From: Hathewaya histolytica
GTDB lineage: Bacteria; Bacillota; Clostridia; Clostridiales; Clostridiaceae
Assembly (NCBI RefSeq): GCF_901482605.1
Contig: NZ_LR590481.1
Location: forward strand, 868,001 to 932,000
DNA: 64,000 nucleotides
Direction of reading: 5' to 3'
The position numbers and the translations under genes are program-made. This document shows positions 10,188 through 21,088 of this stretch, piece after piece. Position 1 is the first letter of the stretch. Each line of letters begins with the position of its first letter. The notes below the pieces were generated by a model. The model saw nothing but the letters and a program-made list of their open reading frames with translations. It searched no databases and was not told where the DNA came from.

Positions 10188-10967
10188 ATGGAAATAGGAT
10201 TATCTTCGGCTACTTTTTATCCAAAGATTAATACAGAGGATAGCTTAAAAATTATTAAAGATTTAGGGTTTGATTTTGCAGAGATATTTATAAATACTCA
10301 TTCAGAATATAGTCCTAAGTTTTTAGAAATCCTAAAAAAAGAAAAGGAAAAGACAGAGTTAGAAATACTATCAGTTCACGCTTTTTGTGCTATTTTTGAG
10401 TTATATCTTTTTGATCCCTATATTAGACGAAGGAAAGATATGATTAAATATTTTAAGAAACATTGTAAACTTACTAAAGAATTAGGAGCAGAATTTTATA
10501 CATTTCATGGTATGAAATATTCTAGTTTAGATAAAAATAAGCTGAGAAGTATAAAAGAGATTTATGAGGAATTATCGTATATTGCAGGAGAAAATGGAAT
10601 AAAGTTAGCACAAGAAAATGTTTCCTGGTGTCAATCTTCAAGTTTAGAGTTCTTGCAGTTTTTAAAAGGAGAAGTTAAAAATCCAATATACTTTACATTA
10701 GATATAAAACAAGCATATAAATCAGGCATATCTCCTTCTGAATATATTAAAATTATGGGAAATAGGTTAGTGAATATTCATATAAATGATAGGAGTTCTA
10801 CAGAAGATTGTTTACTTCCAGGAAAAGGTGATGTTGATTTTGAAAAACTTTTTGAGGAATTAAAAAAAGCTGGATATAAAGGTAAAGCGATTATAGAAGT
10901 ATATAATGAAAACTTTAATAGTTATAATGAACTTATAGAATCTAAAAAATACTTGGAAAATATTTAA
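10188..10967 (+). CDS. Sugar phosphate isomerase/epimerase-like TIM barrel protein
   Basis: Xylose-isomerase-like (AP endonuclease 2) fold, 259 residues from the ATG at 10188. That start is preferred to the GTG at 10176 because AAAGGTGGT lies just upstream of it. Likely metal-binding parts typical of the family are visible: LSVHAF, TFHGMKY, LAQENVSW, FTLDIKQAY, NIHINDR and a final IIEVYNEN. The substrate cannot be told from sequence. Its neighbours give no pathway hint. Confidence 0.8.
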   Translation: MEIGLSSATFYPKINTEDSLKIIKDLGFDFAEIFINTHSEYSPKFLEILKKEKEKTELEILSVHAFCAIFELYLFDPYIRRRKDMIKYFKKHCKLTKELGAEFYTFHGMKYSSLDKNKLRSIKEIYEELSYIAGENGIKLAQENVSWCQSSSLEFLQFLKGEVKNPIYFTLDIKQAYKSGISPSEYIKIMGNRLVNIHINDRSSTEDCLLPGKGDVDFEKLFEELKKAGYKGKAIIEVYNENFNSYNELIESKKYLENI

Positions 10968-11107
10968 ATTATATGTATAGTTGTAAACTAACTGATAAAT
11001 TTTTGGGATATTGAGTAAATAATCATAATTTTAATTGTAAAGATACTAGAATATAGTATATAATTATAGGAGTGTATAAATTAGGAATAATGTATTAGGC
11101 TATATGG

Positions 11108-11136
11108 TTGTATGAATTATATACCTATGTTATAAT
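11108..11136 (+). promoter_or_regulatory. Sigma-A type promoter for tig
   Basis: TTGTAT at 11108-11113, a 17-base spacer, and a perfect TATAAT at 11131-11136, about 45 bases before the tig start. Confidence 0.6.
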
Positions 11137-11180
11137 AACCTAGTTAGAATATGGATGCATATTAGTAGGAGGAGTATAGG

Positions 11181-12473
11181 ATGAACGTTAAAGTTGAAAA
11201 AAAAGAAAAGAATGTTATAGAGCTTGAAATTACAGTTGCAGCTGAAAAATTTAACGAGGCTTTAAAGAAAGCTTATGCTAAAAATGCAAAGAAATTTAAT
11301 ATACCAGGATTTAGAAAAGGTAAAGCTCCTATGCATATAATAAAGAAATTTTATGGAGAAGGAGTTTTTTATGAAGATGCTATAAACTTCTGTTGTGATG
11401 ATACATACCCAAAAGCTATTTCAGAAAATGATATAAAACCAGTGGATTATCCAAAAATTGATATAGTTGAAATTGGAGAAGGAAAAGACTTTGTATACAA
11501 AGCTGAAGTTGTAACTTATCCTGAAGTTGAGCTTGGTGAATATAAAGGTGTTGAAGTTGAAAAAGTATCTTATGAAGTAACTGAAGAAGAAATAGATAAT
11601 AGATTAAAAACTGCTCAAGAAAGAAATGCAAGAGTAGAAGATAAAAAAGATGGCGCTATAGAAAAAGGTGACATCGCAGTTATAGATTTTAAAGGATATG
11701 TAGATGGAGTAGCTTTTGAAGGTGGAGAAGCTCAAGATTATGAACTTGAAATAGGTTCAGGAACTTTTATAGGTAACTTTGAGGATCAATTAGTAGGTCT
11801 AAAAGTTGAAGAGGAAAAAGAAATTAATGTTAAATTCCCAGAAGAATATGGCAGAGAAGATTTAAATAATAAAGATGCTAAATTCGAAATAAAAGTAAAG
11901 AACATCAAGTTCAAAGAGCTACCGGCTCTTGATGATGAATTTGCAAAGGAAGTTTCAGAATTCGAAACTTTAGAAGAATATAAAAATGATATTAAAAAGC
12001 AAATGGAAGAGTCAAATGAAATAAAAGCTAAAAGAGAATTTGAAGAAGCTGTTATAAGCAAAGTTTGTGAAAATGCAAAAGTTGAAATTCCAAGTGTTAT
12101 GGTAGAAAAAGAAATAGATATGATGTTAAAAGACCTTGAAATGAGATTAAAGTATCAAGGATTAGACTTAGAATCATATTATAAATATACAAACAACACT
12201 GAAGAAAAAGTAAGAGAATTTATGCAAGAAAATGCTGAAAAGAGAGTTAAGACTGATCTTGTAATCAGTAAGATAGCTGAAGTTGAAAAGGTTGAAGCAA
12301 CAGAAGAAGAAATAACTGAAAAGGCTAAAGAAGTTGCTAAGCAATATGGAGACCAAGATATAGAAAAAACAGCTGAATTAATAGCTAAGTCTCAAGGTCA
12401 CTTATTAACAACTGATATAGTAAATGAAAAAGTTATTGATATCCTAGTTAAAAATAGCAAAGTAAGTGCATAA
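11181..12473 (+). CDS. tig: Trigger factor (ribosome-associated prolyl isomerase)
   Basis: Cotranslational chaperone that docks at the ribosome exit tunnel. The ribosome-binding signature GFRKGKAP is at about residues 43-50. The FKBP-type domain ([20 protein letters not shown]) is at about 160-180, and a long acidic helical C-terminal domain follows. Its 430 residues are the full family length. AGGAGGAG precedes the ATG. A strong hairpin terminator follows, so it is a single-gene unit ahead of clpP-clpX. Confidence 0.96.
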   Translation: MNVKVEKKEKNVIELEITVAAEKFNEALKKAYAKNAKKFNIPGFRKGKAPMHIIKKFYGEGVFYEDAINFCCDDTYPKAISENDIKPVDYPKIDIVEIGEGKDFVYKAEVVTYPEVELGEYKGVEVEKVSYEVTEEEIDNRLKTAQERNARVEDKKDGAIEKGDIAVIDFKGYVDGVAFEGGEAQDYELEIGSGTFIGNFEDQLVGLKVEEEKEINVKFPEEYGREDLNNKDAKFEIKVKNIKFKELPALDDEFAKEVSEFETLEEYKNDIKKQMEESNEIKAKREFEEAVISKVCENAKVEIPSVMVEKEIDMMLKDLEMRLKYQGLDLESYYKYTNNTEEKVREFMQENAEKRVKTDLVISKIAEVEKVEATEEEITEKAKEVAKQYGDQDIEKTAELIAKSQGHLLTTDIVNEKVIDILVKNSKVSA

Positions 12474-12497
12474 GATCAATTACTAATAAAGAAAATT

Positions 12498-12532
12498 AAA
12501 GTTGCCAGATATTTATTCTGGCAACTTTTAAA
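12498..12532 (+). terminator. Terminator after tig
   Basis: AAAGTTGCCAGA pairs with TCTGGCAACTTT around a 7-nt loop, followed by TTAAAA. The T run is partly inside the stem. Confidence 0.8.
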
Positions 12533-12642
12533 AAATAAAGAAATTCTTTAGAAAATGTTAAATTTTCTAATAAAATTTAAATTTTTGGTCAATAATTTAA
12601 TTATTAGTATTTTTTGCTATATAATTAAAGGAGGGGAATAAA

Positions 12643-13227
12643 TTGAGTTTAGTACCAGTTGTAGTAGAGCAAACAAACAGAGGAGAAAGATCTTATGATA
12701 TTTATTCTAGATTATTAAAGGATAGAATAATATTCCTAGGAGAACAAGTAAATGATGTTTCAGCTAACTTGATTGTAGCTCAATTATTATTTTTAGAATC
12801 AGAAGACCCTGATAAAGATATTCATCTTTATATAAATAGTCCGGGTGGTTCTATAACTGCAGGAATGGCTATTTATGATACAATGCAATATATCAAGCCA
12901 GACGTATCAACTATATGTATTGGTATGGCAGCTTCAATGGGAGCATTCTTGCTTGCAGCAGGAGCAAATGGAAAAAGATTTGCACTGCCTAATAGTGAAA
13001 TAATGATTCACCAACCATTAGGAGGATTCCAAGGGCAAGCAACTGATATAGATATACATGCAAAACGTATACTAAAAATAAAAGATACTTTAAACCAAAT
13101 TTTAAGTGAAAGAACAGGTCAACCTTTAGATAAGATAAAGAAAGATGTAGAGAGAGATTACTTTATGAGTGGAGAAGAAGCAAAAAATTATGGTTTAATT
13201 GATGATGTTATCTTAAATAAGAAATAA
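12643..13227 (+). CDS. clpP: ATP-dependent Clp protease proteolytic subunit
   Basis: Serine peptidase that forms the double-heptamer chamber of ClpXP. The nucleophile Ser is in [14 protein letters not shown] near residue 98 and the catalytic His in [13 protein letters not shown] near 123. The N-terminal [18 protein letters not shown] segment is the usual mature start. The start is TTG behind AAAGGAGGGG. 194 residues is the normal length. clpX follows after 19 bases, so both parts of the protease are made together. Confidence 0.96.
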   Translation: MSLVPVVVEQTNRGERSYDIYSRLLKDRIIFLGEQVNDVSANLIVAQLLFLESEDPDKDIHLYINSPGGSITAGMAIYDTMQYIKPDVSTICIGMAASMGAFLLAAGANGKRFALPNSEIMIHQPLGGFQGQATDIDIHAKRILKIKDTLNQILSERTGQPLDKIKKDVERDYFMSGEEAKNYGLIDDVILNKK

Positions 13228-13246
13228 GCCTTAGTGAGGTGTAATG

Positions 13247-14539
13247 ATGCCAAAATTTGATGACAAAAAACAATTAAAGTGTTCATTTTGTGGAAAAGGT
13301 CAAGAAGAAGTTAAGAGATTAATAGCAGGGCCTGGGGTATATATTTGTGATGAATGTATAGACCTATGTTCAGAAATAATTTCAGACGAATTAGATGAAA
13401 ATGTAGAAATGAATCTTGAAAATCTTCCAAAACCTTCACAAATAAAAGAATACTTAGATCAGTATGTAGTTGGTCAAGAAGGAGCTAAGAAATCCCTTGC
13501 CGTAGCAGTATATAATCATTATAAGAGAATCAGTTCAAATGTTAATATAGATGATGTAGAGCTTCAAAAGAGTAATATATTATTACTTGGACCTACGGGA
13601 TCAGGTAAAACATTACTTGCTCAAACACTTGCTAAGTTTTTAAATGTACCTTTTGCTATTGCAGATGCAACGACACTAACAGAAGCTGGATACGTTGGAG
13701 AGGATGTTGAAAATATCCTACTTAAATTAATTCAAAATGCAGATTATGATATTGAAAGAGCAGAAAAAGGTATAATTTATATTGATGAAATTGATAAAGT
13801 AGCTAGAAAATCTGAAAATCCATCTATTACGAGAGATGTATCTGGAGAAGGAGTTCAACAGGCTTTACTTAAAATTTTAGAAGGAACAGTAGCTTCAGTT
13901 CCACCACAAGGTGGAAGAAAGCATCCTCACCAAGAATTTATTCAATTAAATACTTCTAACATATTATTTATATGTGGTGGAGCATTTGATGGTGTGGATA
14001 AAATAATAGAAAAAAGAACTACAAAAGCATCTATAGGATTTGGTTCAGAGGTGAAATCTAAAACTGAAAAAGATGTAGGAACGATGTTACAAGATATAAT
14101 GCCTGGAGATCTTTTGAAATTTGGATTAATTCCTGAGTTTGTAGGAAGACTGCCTATTATAGTTACATTAGAATCTTTAAAAGAGGAATTCCTTGTTAGG
14201 ATTTTGAAAGAACCTAAGAATTCTCTAGTAAAACAATATAAAAAGCTTTTCGAAATGGATAATGTTTTATTAGATTTTGAAGAGGAATCTCTTTTAGGAA
14301 TTGCTAAAGAAGCTATCGATAGGAATACAGGGGCCAGAGGTCTTAGAGCAATTATAGAAGAAACCATGAAAGATATAATGTTTGAAATACCTTCTAATGA
14401 AGGTATAGAAAAAGTTATAATTACTAAAGACACATTAAAAAGTAAAGAACCTAAACTTATTATGGCTAAAGATGGAGTAAGAACTCCTATAGCGAAGCCA
14501 AAGAAAAAGAAAGAACTAAGTGGACCAGAAACAGCTTAA
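13247..14539 (+). CDS. clpX: ATP-dependent Clp protease ATP-binding subunit
   Basis: AAA+ unfoldase that feeds tagged substrates to ClpP. The N-terminal C4 zinc domain (CSFCGK then [10 protein letters not shown]) is followed by Walker [13 protein letters not shown] near residue 115 and Walker B IIYIDEID; the IGFG loop sits in the large domain. Two in-frame ATGs are adjacent (13244 and 13247). The second gives better spacing from GTGAGGTG and the usual [12 protein letters not shown] start. A palindromic terminator follows the stop. Confidence 0.95.
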   Translation: MPKFDDKKQLKCSFCGKGQEEVKRLIAGPGVYICDECIDLCSEIISDELDENVEMNLENLPKPSQIKEYLDQYVVGQEGAKKSLAVAVYNHYKRISSNVNIDDVELQKSNILLLGPTGSGKTLLAQTLAKFLNVPFAIADATTLTEAGYVGEDVENILLKLIQNADYDIERAEKGIIYIDEIDKVARKSENPSITRDVSGEGVQQALLKILEGTVASVPPQGGRKHPHQEFIQLNTSNILFICGGAFDGVDKIIEKRTTKASIGFGSEVKSKTEKDVGTMLQDIMPGDLLKFGLIPEFVGRLPIIVTLESLKEEFLVRILKEPKNSLVKQYKKLFEMDNVLLDFEEESLLGIAKEAIDRNTGARGLRAIIEETMKDIMFEIPSNEGIEKVIITKDTLKSKEPKLIMAKDGVRTPIAKPKKKKELSGPETA

Positions 14540-14553
14540 TAAATAGATTTTTA

Positions 14554-14579
14554 GGGTGAAGAATATTCTTCACCCTTTT
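14554..14579 (+). terminator. Terminator after clpX
   Basis: GGGTGAAGAATATTCTTCACCC forms a near-perfect hairpin directly followed by TTTTG. Confidence 0.8.
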
Positions 14580-14648
14580 GTTGTCTCAGAATATCCTCTT
14601 TAAATATTGGCAATAATAGAAAAGACTATAATATAAAAGGGTGATAAA

Positions 14649-16352
14649 ATGAATACAGAAGTGTTAATTATTCTAGAGATATTTTTTACAGTGGTAATGG
14701 GTTTATATTTTTTATTAACATTAAAAAATCAAGGTACTTCAAAGCATAGTACCATTAGAGAAAGTAAGAAAGAGTTAGAAAAACTTAAGTGTATGAGAGA
14801 AGTATCTTTAACAGTGCCATTATCAGAAAAGAGTAGGCCTATAAGTTTTGATGAAATAATTGGTCAAGAAAAAGGTATAAGAGCACTAAAGGCAGCATTG
14901 TGTAGCCCAAACCCTCAACATGTAATAATATATGGGCCTCCAGGCGTTGGTAAAACTGCGGCTGCTAGGTTAGTATTAGAATATGCAAAGGGTATTCCTC
15001 AATGTCCTTTTTCTAACAAAGCTAATTTTATAGAAGTTGATTGTACAACTATTAGATTTGATGAAAGAGGAATAGCAGATCCTTTAATAGGTTCTGTTCA
15101 TGATCCAATTTATCAAGGAGCAGGAGCTTTTGGAAGTGCCGGGATTCCACAACCTAAGCAGGGAGCAGTTACAAGAGCACATGGTGGAATGCTATTTTTA
15201 GATGAAATAGGGGAACTTCATCCCATAGAGTTAAACAAACTTTTAAAAGTAATGGAAGATAGGAAAGTTTATCTTCAAAGTTCGTACTATAATTCAGAAG
15301 ACCCTAATATGCCAGAGTACATAAAGGAAGTTTTTGAAAATGGATTACCAGCAGATTTTAGGTTAGTTGGTGCAACAACACGAAGTCCTGAGGAAATTAA
15401 TCCAGCTATAAGATCAAGATGTGTAGAAATATTTTTTAGATATTTATCCTCGGAGGAAGTAGAAAAAATAGGTGAAAATGCTGTTAAAAAAGTATGTATG
15501 AAAATAGAAGAAGATGGCTTGAAATTAGTAGGAAGATATTGTACTAATGGTAGGGAAGCCATAAATCTCGTACAATTAGCAGCGGGCATAGCGATTAATG
15601 ATACTAGAACAGAAATTATAAAGGAAGATATACTGTGGGTTATTGAAAATGGTCAATATTCACAGAGACCAGAAAAAAATATTTTGGAAACACCTAAGGT
15701 TGGCTATGTAAATGGACTTGGAGTATACGGTGCTAATTTAGGTGCGGTAATGGAAATAGAAGCTATGGCAAGGAAAGTAGGTAATAACAAGGGCAAAATT
15801 AACATTACAGGTATTGTTGAGAGTGAAGAGATTTCCTCCTCTAACCGAAAATTAATTAAAAAAAGTAGTGCTAAATGTTCAATTGAAAATGTAATTACAG
15901 TGTTGCAAAACTTAATAGGTAATTCTCTAAAGGACTATGATATACATGTTAATTTTCCAGGAGGTGTTCCAATCGATGGACCGTCAGCAGGAATAAGTAT
16001 AGCAACTGCTATATATAGTGCTTTGACAGAAATACCAGTGAGTAATGATATAGCTATGACAGGTGAGATATCTATACTTGGTAAAGTTAAACCAGTAGGA
16101 GGAGTAAATGCAAAAATAGGAGCTGCTGCAAAAGCTGGAGCAAAACGAGTATTGATACCTTATGAGAATTGGGAAGAAAATTATAGTAAATTTACAGATA
16201 TAAAAGTTATACCCGTAAAGAGATTAACAGAAGTCTTAGAACTATCATTAGTAACTAATAATAATATGGAAATAACAAAGGAAAATATGGGAAAAATTGG
16301 AAAAGATAAGGAAATAGGAATATTAACAGCTAAATCTTTAAGAGAAGAGTAA
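14649..16352 (+). CDS. lonB: ATP-dependent protease LonB
   Basis: Membrane-anchored Lon-like AAA+ protease, known in Bacillus as a forespore-expressed enzyme. An N-terminal hydrophobic segment covers about residues 4-25. The AAA+ module has Walker [13 protein letters not shown] near residue 98 and Walker B GGMLFLDEIGEL. The protease domain carries the catalytic Ser in DGPSAGIS and Lys in GGVNAKIGAAAKAGAKR. The substrate-recognising N-domain of true Lon is absent, which separates it from the next gene. 567 residues is the normal length. Confidence 0.94.
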   Translation: MNTEVLIILEIFFTVVMGLYFLLTLKNQGTSKHSTIRESKKELEKLKCMREVSLTVPLSEKSRPISFDEIIGQEKGIRALKAALCSPNPQHVIIYGPPGVGKTAAARLVLEYAKGIPQCPFSNKANFIEVDCTTIRFDERGIADPLIGSVHDPIYQGAGAFGSAGIPQPKQGAVTRAHGGMLFLDEIGELHPIELNKLLKVMEDRKVYLQSSYYNSEDPNMPEYIKEVFENGLPADFRLVGATTRSPEEINPAIRSRCVEIFFRYLSSEEVEKIGENAVKKVCMKIEEDGLKLVGRYCTNGREAINLVQLAAGIAINDTRTEIIKEDILWVIENGQYSQRPEKNILETPKVGYVNGLGVYGANLGAVMEIEAMARKVGNNKGKINITGIVESEEISSSNRKLIKKSSAKCSIENVITVLQNLIGNSLKDYDIHVNFPGGVPIDGPSAGISIATAIYSALTEIPVSNDIAMTGEISILGKVKPVGGVNAKIGAAAKAGAKRVLIPYENWEENYSKFTDIKVIPVKRLTEVLELSLVTNNNMEITKENMGKIGKDKEIGILTAKSLREE

Positions 16353-16358
16353 AGTTAA

Positions 16359-16387
16359 TTGAAAAAATAGGTTTTTATAGGTATAAT
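16359..16387 (+). promoter_or_regulatory. Sigma-A type promoter for lon
   Basis: TTGAAA at 16359-16364, a 17-base spacer and a perfect TATAAT at 16382-16387. It lies between lonB and lon, which shows that lon can be transcribed separately. Confidence 0.6.
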
Positions 16388-16477
16388 ATATTAGTCGTAG
16401 TGTTTTATTTTTAAATAGAATTAATCTACATTTCACATAAATATTTATTTAATTAGTCTTAGTTAGGGGGAAGAGTT

Positions 16478-18838
16478 TTGGAAAAAGAATTGGAAAAAGA
16501 CATAAATTCAATAGAAGAAAAGATTATAGCAATGATTCCATTAAGAGGTATTAACGTATTTCCAGGAATGGTTATACATTTTGATGTTGGAAGAGAAAAA
16601 TCTATAAAGGCTTTAGAGTCTGCTATGGTTAATGAACAAGAAATTTTTCTAGTAAGTCAAAGAAAGGCAAAAACAGAGGAACCTACTGAAGAGGATATAT
16701 ATAATGTAGGTACAATTTGTACCATAAAGCAATTATTAAAATTACCTGGAGATGCAGTAAGAGTTCTTGTAGAGGGTAAATACAGAGCAAAAATAACTGA
16801 ATATAAAGAAACGGAGCCTTTTTTTAAAGTAATTATAAAGGATGTTGAAGATATATATTCAAAAGAACAAGCAGATATGGATGCGGTACTACGTTCTGTA
16901 GAAAAGCATTTCGAGGAGTATGTTAAATTAGCTGGAAATACTTCTGGAGATTCCCTATTAACTTTAGAAGATATAGAAGATGCGTCAAAATTTGCAGATA
17001 GTATAGCTTCATATTTGATTCTAAAGGGTGAGGAAAAGCAAGAGCTATTACAGACAGAGGATGTATATTCAAGACTTGAAAAGTTACTTCAAATAATAAT
17101 AAAAGAGATTGAAATTTTAACTGTTGAAAAGAAGATAGGCTTAAAAGTAAAAGGAAAAATAGAGAAATCACAAAAAGAATTTTTCTTAAGGGAACAGATG
17201 AAAGCCATTCAAGAAGAACTTGGGGAAGATGATGAAGAGAAGAAAGAAATTGATGATTACAATAAAAAAATCGTAAAGGCAAAACTTCCATCAGAGGTAA
17301 AAGAAAAAGCACTTTATGAGTTAAATAGGTTAAAATTGAGTGGAGGATATTCTTCAGAATCATCAGTAATAAGAACTTATTTAGATTCTATCTTAGATCT
17401 TCCATGGAATAAAATAACCAAGGATAATCTAGATATTAAAAAGGTTAAAGAAGTTCTAGATAAAGAGCATTACGGTCTTGAAAATGTGAAAAAGAGAATA
17501 ATTGAATATTTATCAGTAAGAAAAAGAAGTCCCAAATTAAATGGACCTATATTATGTTTTGTGGGTCCTCCAGGGGTAGGTAAAACTTCTATAGCAAGGT
17601 CTATTGCAACATCAGTTAATAGAAATTTTGTAAGGATGTCTCTAGGTGGAGTTAGAGATGAAGCAGAGATACGAGGTCATAGAAGAACTTATGTAGGTGC
17701 GATTCCAGGAAGAGTTATTTCTGGCATGAAGCAGGCTAAATCTAAAAATCCTTTATTTTTATTAGATGAAATAGATAAAATGAGCAATGATTTTAGAGGA
17801 AACCCTGGCGACGCATTATTAGAAGTCCTAGATGCAGAGCAAAACTCTACATTTAGAGACCATTACTTAGAACTAGATTTTGATCTTTCAAAGGTTATGT
17901 TTGTAACTACAGCTAATACTTTAGATACAATTCCAAGACCACTATTGGATAGAATGGAGGTTATAGAAGTATCGGGGTATACTTTTCAAGAAAAATTCCA
18001 TATAGCAAATAACCACTTAATTCCCAAAGCTTTAAAAGTCCACAATGTGGAAAATGGAATAGTATGTTTTTCTAATGCTTCTATAAAAGTTATTATAGAA
18101 AATTACACAAGAGAATCTGGAGTGAGAAATCTTGAAAGAAAAATATCTTCTGTAATTAGAAAGGCTATAACTGAGCTTGAGGAAAAAAATAAAGAGAGCA
18201 TAAATATTACAGTAAATCATGTGAGAAAATATCTAGGTACAGAGATATTTACTTATGATTCTATTGATAAGGAAGATAAGGTTGGTGTGGTTACAGGACT
18301 TGCATGGACGGCTTATGGTGGAGACACCCTTCCAGTAGAGGTAAGTGTAATGCAAGGTAATGGTAAATTACAATTAACAGGTAAACTAGGAGAAGTAATG
18401 CAGGAATCTGCTAAAACGGCCTACAGTTATGTTAGGTCAATGGCAAAAGAATTTGGTATTAAAGAAGATTTCTACAAAAATAATGATATCCATATTCACG
18501 TACCAGAAGGTGCTGTACCTAAAGATGGACCGTCTGCTGGTATAACTATGGTAACGGCTTTAGTTTCAGCGTTGAGTGGTAGAAAAGTAAAACACAACGT
18601 GGCTATGACAGGAGAGGTAACTTTAATTGGTAGAGTACTTCCCATTGGTGGATTGAAAGAGAAAGCTCTATCAGCCTATAGGGCAGGAATTGATACTATT
18701 ATAATTCCTAAAGAAAATGAAAAAAATCTTAAGGATATACCAGCATCATTAAAGAGTAGGGTTAATTTTATTCCTGTAACTGATGCTAGAGATGTAATTA
18801 AAAATGCTTTAATTGGAGAGAAAGAAAATGAGAATTAA
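16478..18838 (+). CDS. lon: ATP-dependent Lon protease (LonA)
   Basis: Soluble housekeeping Lon that degrades misfolded proteins. The N-terminal LON domain ([20 protein letters not shown]) is followed by a coiled-coil, Walker [13 protein letters not shown] near residue 365, Walker [11 protein letters not shown], and the protease domain with catalytic Ser in [10 protein letters not shown] and Lys in [14 protein letters not shown]. 786 residues is full length. The start is TTG behind AGGGGGAAG. The 3' end overlaps ysxC by 11 bases. Confidence 0.96.
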   Translation: MEKELEKDINSIEEKIIAMIPLRGINVFPGMVIHFDVGREKSIKALESAMVNEQEIFLVSQRKAKTEEPTEEDIYNVGTICTIKQLLKLPGDAVRVLVEGKYRAKITEYKETEPFFKVIIKDVEDIYSKEQADMDAVLRSVEKHFEEYVKLAGNTSGDSLLTLEDIEDASKFADSIASYLILKGEEKQELLQTEDVYSRLEKLLQIIIKEIEILTVEKKIGLKVKGKIEKSQKEFFLREQMKAIQEELGEDDEEKKEIDDYNKKIVKAKLPSEVKEKALYELNRLKLSGGYSSESSVIRTYLDSILDLPWNKITKDNLDIKKVKEVLDKEHYGLENVKKRIIEYLSVRKRSPKLNGPILCFVGPPGVGKTSIARSIATSVNRNFVRMSLGGVRDEAEIRGHRRTYVGAIPGRVISGMKQAKSKNPLFLLDEIDKMSNDFRGNPGDALLEVLDAEQNSTFRDHYLELDFDLSKVMFVTTANTLDTIPRPLLDRMEVIEVSGYTFQEKFHIANNHLIPKALKVHNVENGIVCFSNASIKVIIENYTRESGVRNLERKISSVIRKAITELEEKNKESINITVNHVRKYLGTEIFTYDSIDKEDKVGVVTGLAWTAYGGDTLPVEVSVMQGNGKLQLTGKLGEVMQESAKTAYSYVRSMAKEFGIKEDFYKNNDIHIHVPEGAVPKDGPSAGITMVTALVSALSGRKVKHNVAMTGEVTLIGRVLPIGGLKEKALSAYRAGIDTIIIPKENEKNLKDIPASLKSRVNFIPVTDARDVIKNALIGEKENEN

Positions 18839-19421
18839 ACAATCAGATTTTATTTGTTCAGCTGTAACACCTAATCAATATCCGGAAGATAAGGTTTTTG
18901 AAGTTGCTTTTGTTGGAAGGTCAAACGTTGGGAAATCTTCTTTAATAAATACCTTAACAAATAGGAGGAAATTAGTTAAAGTTAGTGGAGTACCAGGAAA
19001 AACAAGATTAATTAATTTCTTTTTAATAAACAATAAATATAACTTTGTTGACCTGCCTGGTTACGGTTATGCTAAGGTATCTAAAACTGAAAAAGCCAAG
19101 TGGGGAAAAATTATGGAGGAGTATCTTGTTAATCGTGAAAATTTAGAAAAGATAATTCTTCTATTAGATTCAAGACATAAGCCTACTGCAGATGATGTTT
19201 TAATGTATGAATGGATAAACCATTATAATATAGAGCCTGTTATAGTTGCAACTAAAATAGATAAACTAAAAAGAAGTGAAATAAATAAAAATTTAAAGGT
19301 TATAAGAGATACCTTAAACTTATCAAAGGATCAAAAGATATTTCAATTTTCTTCTTTAAAAAAGTCAGGTATAGAAGAACTTTTAGAAGAGATTTTTAAT
19401 GGAGTTGAAGAAGAGGAATAG
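18828..19421 (+). CDS. ysxC: Ribosome biogenesis GTPase YsxC/EngB
   Basis: Small GTPase needed for 50S subunit assembly. G1 is [16 protein letters not shown], the G2/G3 region includes [12 protein letters not shown] and [12 protein letters not shown], and G4 is ATKIDKL. The ATG at 18828 is chosen over a TTG at 18813 because GGAGAG sits seven bases before it and the protein then starts [12 protein letters not shown]. 197 residues is typical. It overlaps lon, the same order as in Bacillus, and a terminator follows. Confidence 0.94.
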   Translation: MRIKQSDFICSAVTPNQYPEDKVFEVAFVGRSNVGKSSLINTLTNRRKLVKVSGVPGKTRLINFFLINNKYNFVDLPGYGYAKVSKTEKAKWGKIMEEYLVNRENLEKIILLLDSRHKPTADDVLMYEWINHYNIEPVIVATKIDKLKRSEINKNLKVIRDTLNLSKDQKIFQFSSLKKSGIEELLEEIFNGVEEEE

Positions 19422-19481
19422 AGGGTATCACATATTATATATAAGTTTTTTAAATTTTAATTTAAATAATATAAAAGTAAG

Positions 19482-19521
19482 AAAATCCTAAGGATATAGA
19501 GAATATTCTTAGGATTTTTTT
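19482..19521 (+). terminator. Terminator after ysxC
   Basis: AAAATCCTAAG at 19482-19492 pairs perfectly with CTTAGGATTTT at 19508-19518, followed by a T run. It separates the protease block from the cysteine-rich cluster. Confidence 0.85.
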
Positions 19522-19656
19522 GTTTGAAAAAAATATTATTTTTTTTGTGTCAAAAGCTATGAAAACGAATAGTATGAAGTATAAGGCTTTTGAAGAAGCC
19601 TGAAACAAAAGATAAAAGTTTAAGGGTTTAAAATCTTCTGAAAGGAGGAAATTCCT

Positions 19657-20145
19657 ATGGATCTCAATGGTATGCTAAATCAATTTATGTGTGATGGGGA
19701 TAATAAAGATGCAATAAATGATGTACTAGGTAGATGTGTAGGACATGGATTTGGCAATATAGGCTTAATTATAATATTCATTATACTCCTATGTTGTTGT
19801 TGCGGATCTGGTTTTGGTGGTTTTGGTTTTCCATTTGGAAACTTTTTCGGTAGAGGGGGATGTTGTGGCAATCAATTTGGACCAGGCTTCCCTCAGTATC
19901 CAAACCAACCAAACTTTCCACAGTATCCAGGTTATGAATGTTGTCCACCACAAGAATGCTGTCCATGTTGTTGTAATGTATGTTGTTGCTGTTGTGATTG
20001 CGATCCTTGTGATGATAGCGGATGTGATTGCTGTTGCTCAAGGAAGAAACGTAGAAAATGTAGAAAGGCATGGAGAAAGTATAAGAAGTATCTTTGTGAA
20101 TGCTCCTGTAGATGCAATGAACCTTGTTTTAATCCCTGTTGTTAG
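19657..20145 (+). CDS. Cysteine-rich protein with a central hydrophobic segment, unknown function
   Basis: 162 residues containing 34 cysteines (about 21%). Order: a soluble N-terminal stretch with two Cys, a hydrophobic segment IGLIIIFIILL ending in four Cys at about residues 35-49, a Gly/Phe-rich spacer, a Pro/Tyr/Gln stretch with two FPQYP units, then dense runs of Cys at about 92-129, a basic KKRRKCRKAWRKYKKY stretch and a last group of Cys. AAAGGAGGAAA precedes the ATG. No known enzyme motif is seen. The composition suggests disulfide cross-linking or metal binding, for example a spore coat or exosporium component, but this is inference. Confidence 0.85.
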   Translation: MDLNGMLNQFMCDGDNKDAINDVLGRCVGHGFGNIGLIIIFIILLCCCCGSGFGGFGFPFGNFFGRGGCCGNQFGPGFPQYPNQPNFPQYPGYECCPPQECCPCCCNVCCCCCDCDPCDDSGCDCCCSRKKRRKCRKAWRKYKKYLCECSCRCNEPCFNPCC

Positions 20146-20376
20146 TCTTAACACAATAAATGTAGCTTAATACTAATAATATAAATGTATTCATTTATCT
20201 AATGGTTTCGTAAATATGTAGTAGAAAAATTTCTTCGACTGTAGTTCATAATAATTATAATGTTTTTCCTTGAAATAGAATTAGGAAGTTTAGTAGGCAG
20301 CTAGATATGTAATCTTTAAAGAATGTATGTAGTTAAAAATTAAATTAATATCTTATATATTAAAGGAGGAGATTTT

Positions 20377-20700
20377 ATGTCAAGATGTTGTAAGTCTAGA
20401 AGACGTCATATGCAGTGTTGCAGACCTATGTGCTGTATGGAGCCAACTTATGTGGAGCCAACTTATGTTCAACCAAGCTATGAAATGATGCCATATGGTA
20501 ACTATCCAGTTGCTGGGGAATATGGTGGAAAAGGATGTTGTAGTTTTTCATGTTTTATAATCCTTATATTAATATTACTTCAATTTAGTTGTAGAGATCA
20601 TAGACATGATGATTGTGAAAGAGAGGGAAGAACTATAGATAAAGGCATAATCTTTATAATTGCATTATTCTATTTATCATGTTGTAGCCCTTGTGCTTAA
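20377..20700 (+). CDS. Small Cys-rich two-helix membrane protein, first of tandem pair
   Basis: 107 residues with 14 Cys. A basic N-terminus with paired Cys is followed by a Pro/Tyr stretch repeating EPTYV, then a hydrophobic segment CFIILILILLQF, a charged loop rich in Asp/Arg, and a second hydrophobic segment IDKGIIFIIALFYLSCC. AAAGGAGGAG precedes the ATG. The last 55 residues closely match the next gene, so the two are a duplication. The function is not recognised. The short size and hydrophobic hairpin recall small sporulation proteins of Firmicutes. Confidence 0.85.
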   Translation: MSRCCKSRRRHMQCCRPMCCMEPTYVEPTYVQPSYEMMPYGNYPVAGEYGGKGCCSFSCFIILILILLQFSCRDHRHDDCEREGRTIDKGIIFIIALFYLSCCSPCA

Positions 20701-20744
20701 AATATAAAAAATATAAATTTAAAAATGAGAGAGGAGTGTTTTAA

Positions 20745-21026
20745 ATGTCAAGACATTGTAGATCTAAAAGAAAGCATAATTGTTGCTGTATGCCAATGAT
20801 GCCTTATCCTAGTGTATCTCCAGCTTCATATGGAGCAGATAACTATGGTGATGGAGGAAGTTGTTGTAACTTCCCATGCTTTATAATATTAATTCTAATA
20901 TTATTGCAATTTGGTAGAAAAGAGAGAAGATGTGATGATGAGTGCCGTGATGGATTAGGAATAGATAAGGGAATACTATTTATAATAGCACTTTTCTATC
21001 TATCATGCTGTAATCCTTGTAGATAA
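20745..21026 (+). CDS. Small Cys-rich two-helix membrane protein, second of tandem pair
   Basis: 93 residues with 12 Cys. It shares an identical 12-residue segment CFIILILILLQF with the upstream gene, as well as IDKG, FIIALFYLSCC and a PC pair at the end. The N-terminal part differs and is shorter. GAGAGGAG precedes the ATG. It lies 44 bases after its paralog and is followed by a strong hairpin, so the pair forms one transcript. Confidence 0.85.
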   Translation: MSRHCRSKRKHNCCCMPMMPYPSVSPASYGADNYGDGGSCCNFPCFIILILILLQFGRKERRCDDECRDGLGIDKGILFIIALFYLSCCNPCR

Positions 21027-21039
21027 GAAGAAATATATT

Positions 21040-21066
21040 AAGGAGGGCTACGGCCCTCCTTGTTTA
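21040..21066 (+). terminator. GC-rich hairpin after the Cys-rich pair
   Basis: AAGGAGGGC pairs with GCCCTCCTT around a TACG tetraloop, followed by GTTTAATAA. It is one of the most GC-rich stretches in the window. The T tract is short, so some read-through to the next gene is possible. Confidence 0.65.
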
Positions 21067-21088
21067 ATAAATGAATAGAGGTGATATA

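Noticed and set aside
12590-12642. CtsR-type operator (GGTCAA) upstream of clpP
   Set aside because: Only one half-site, TTGGTCAA, is present; a direct repeat is needed.
19814-20170. A 118-codon open frame overlapping the 34-Cys gene in another frame, and opposite-strand frames over the same stretch
   Set aside because: No ribosome site; its Val/Ala/Ile-rich make-up is what shifted TGT/TGC codons give. It is a shadow of the Cys-rich gene.
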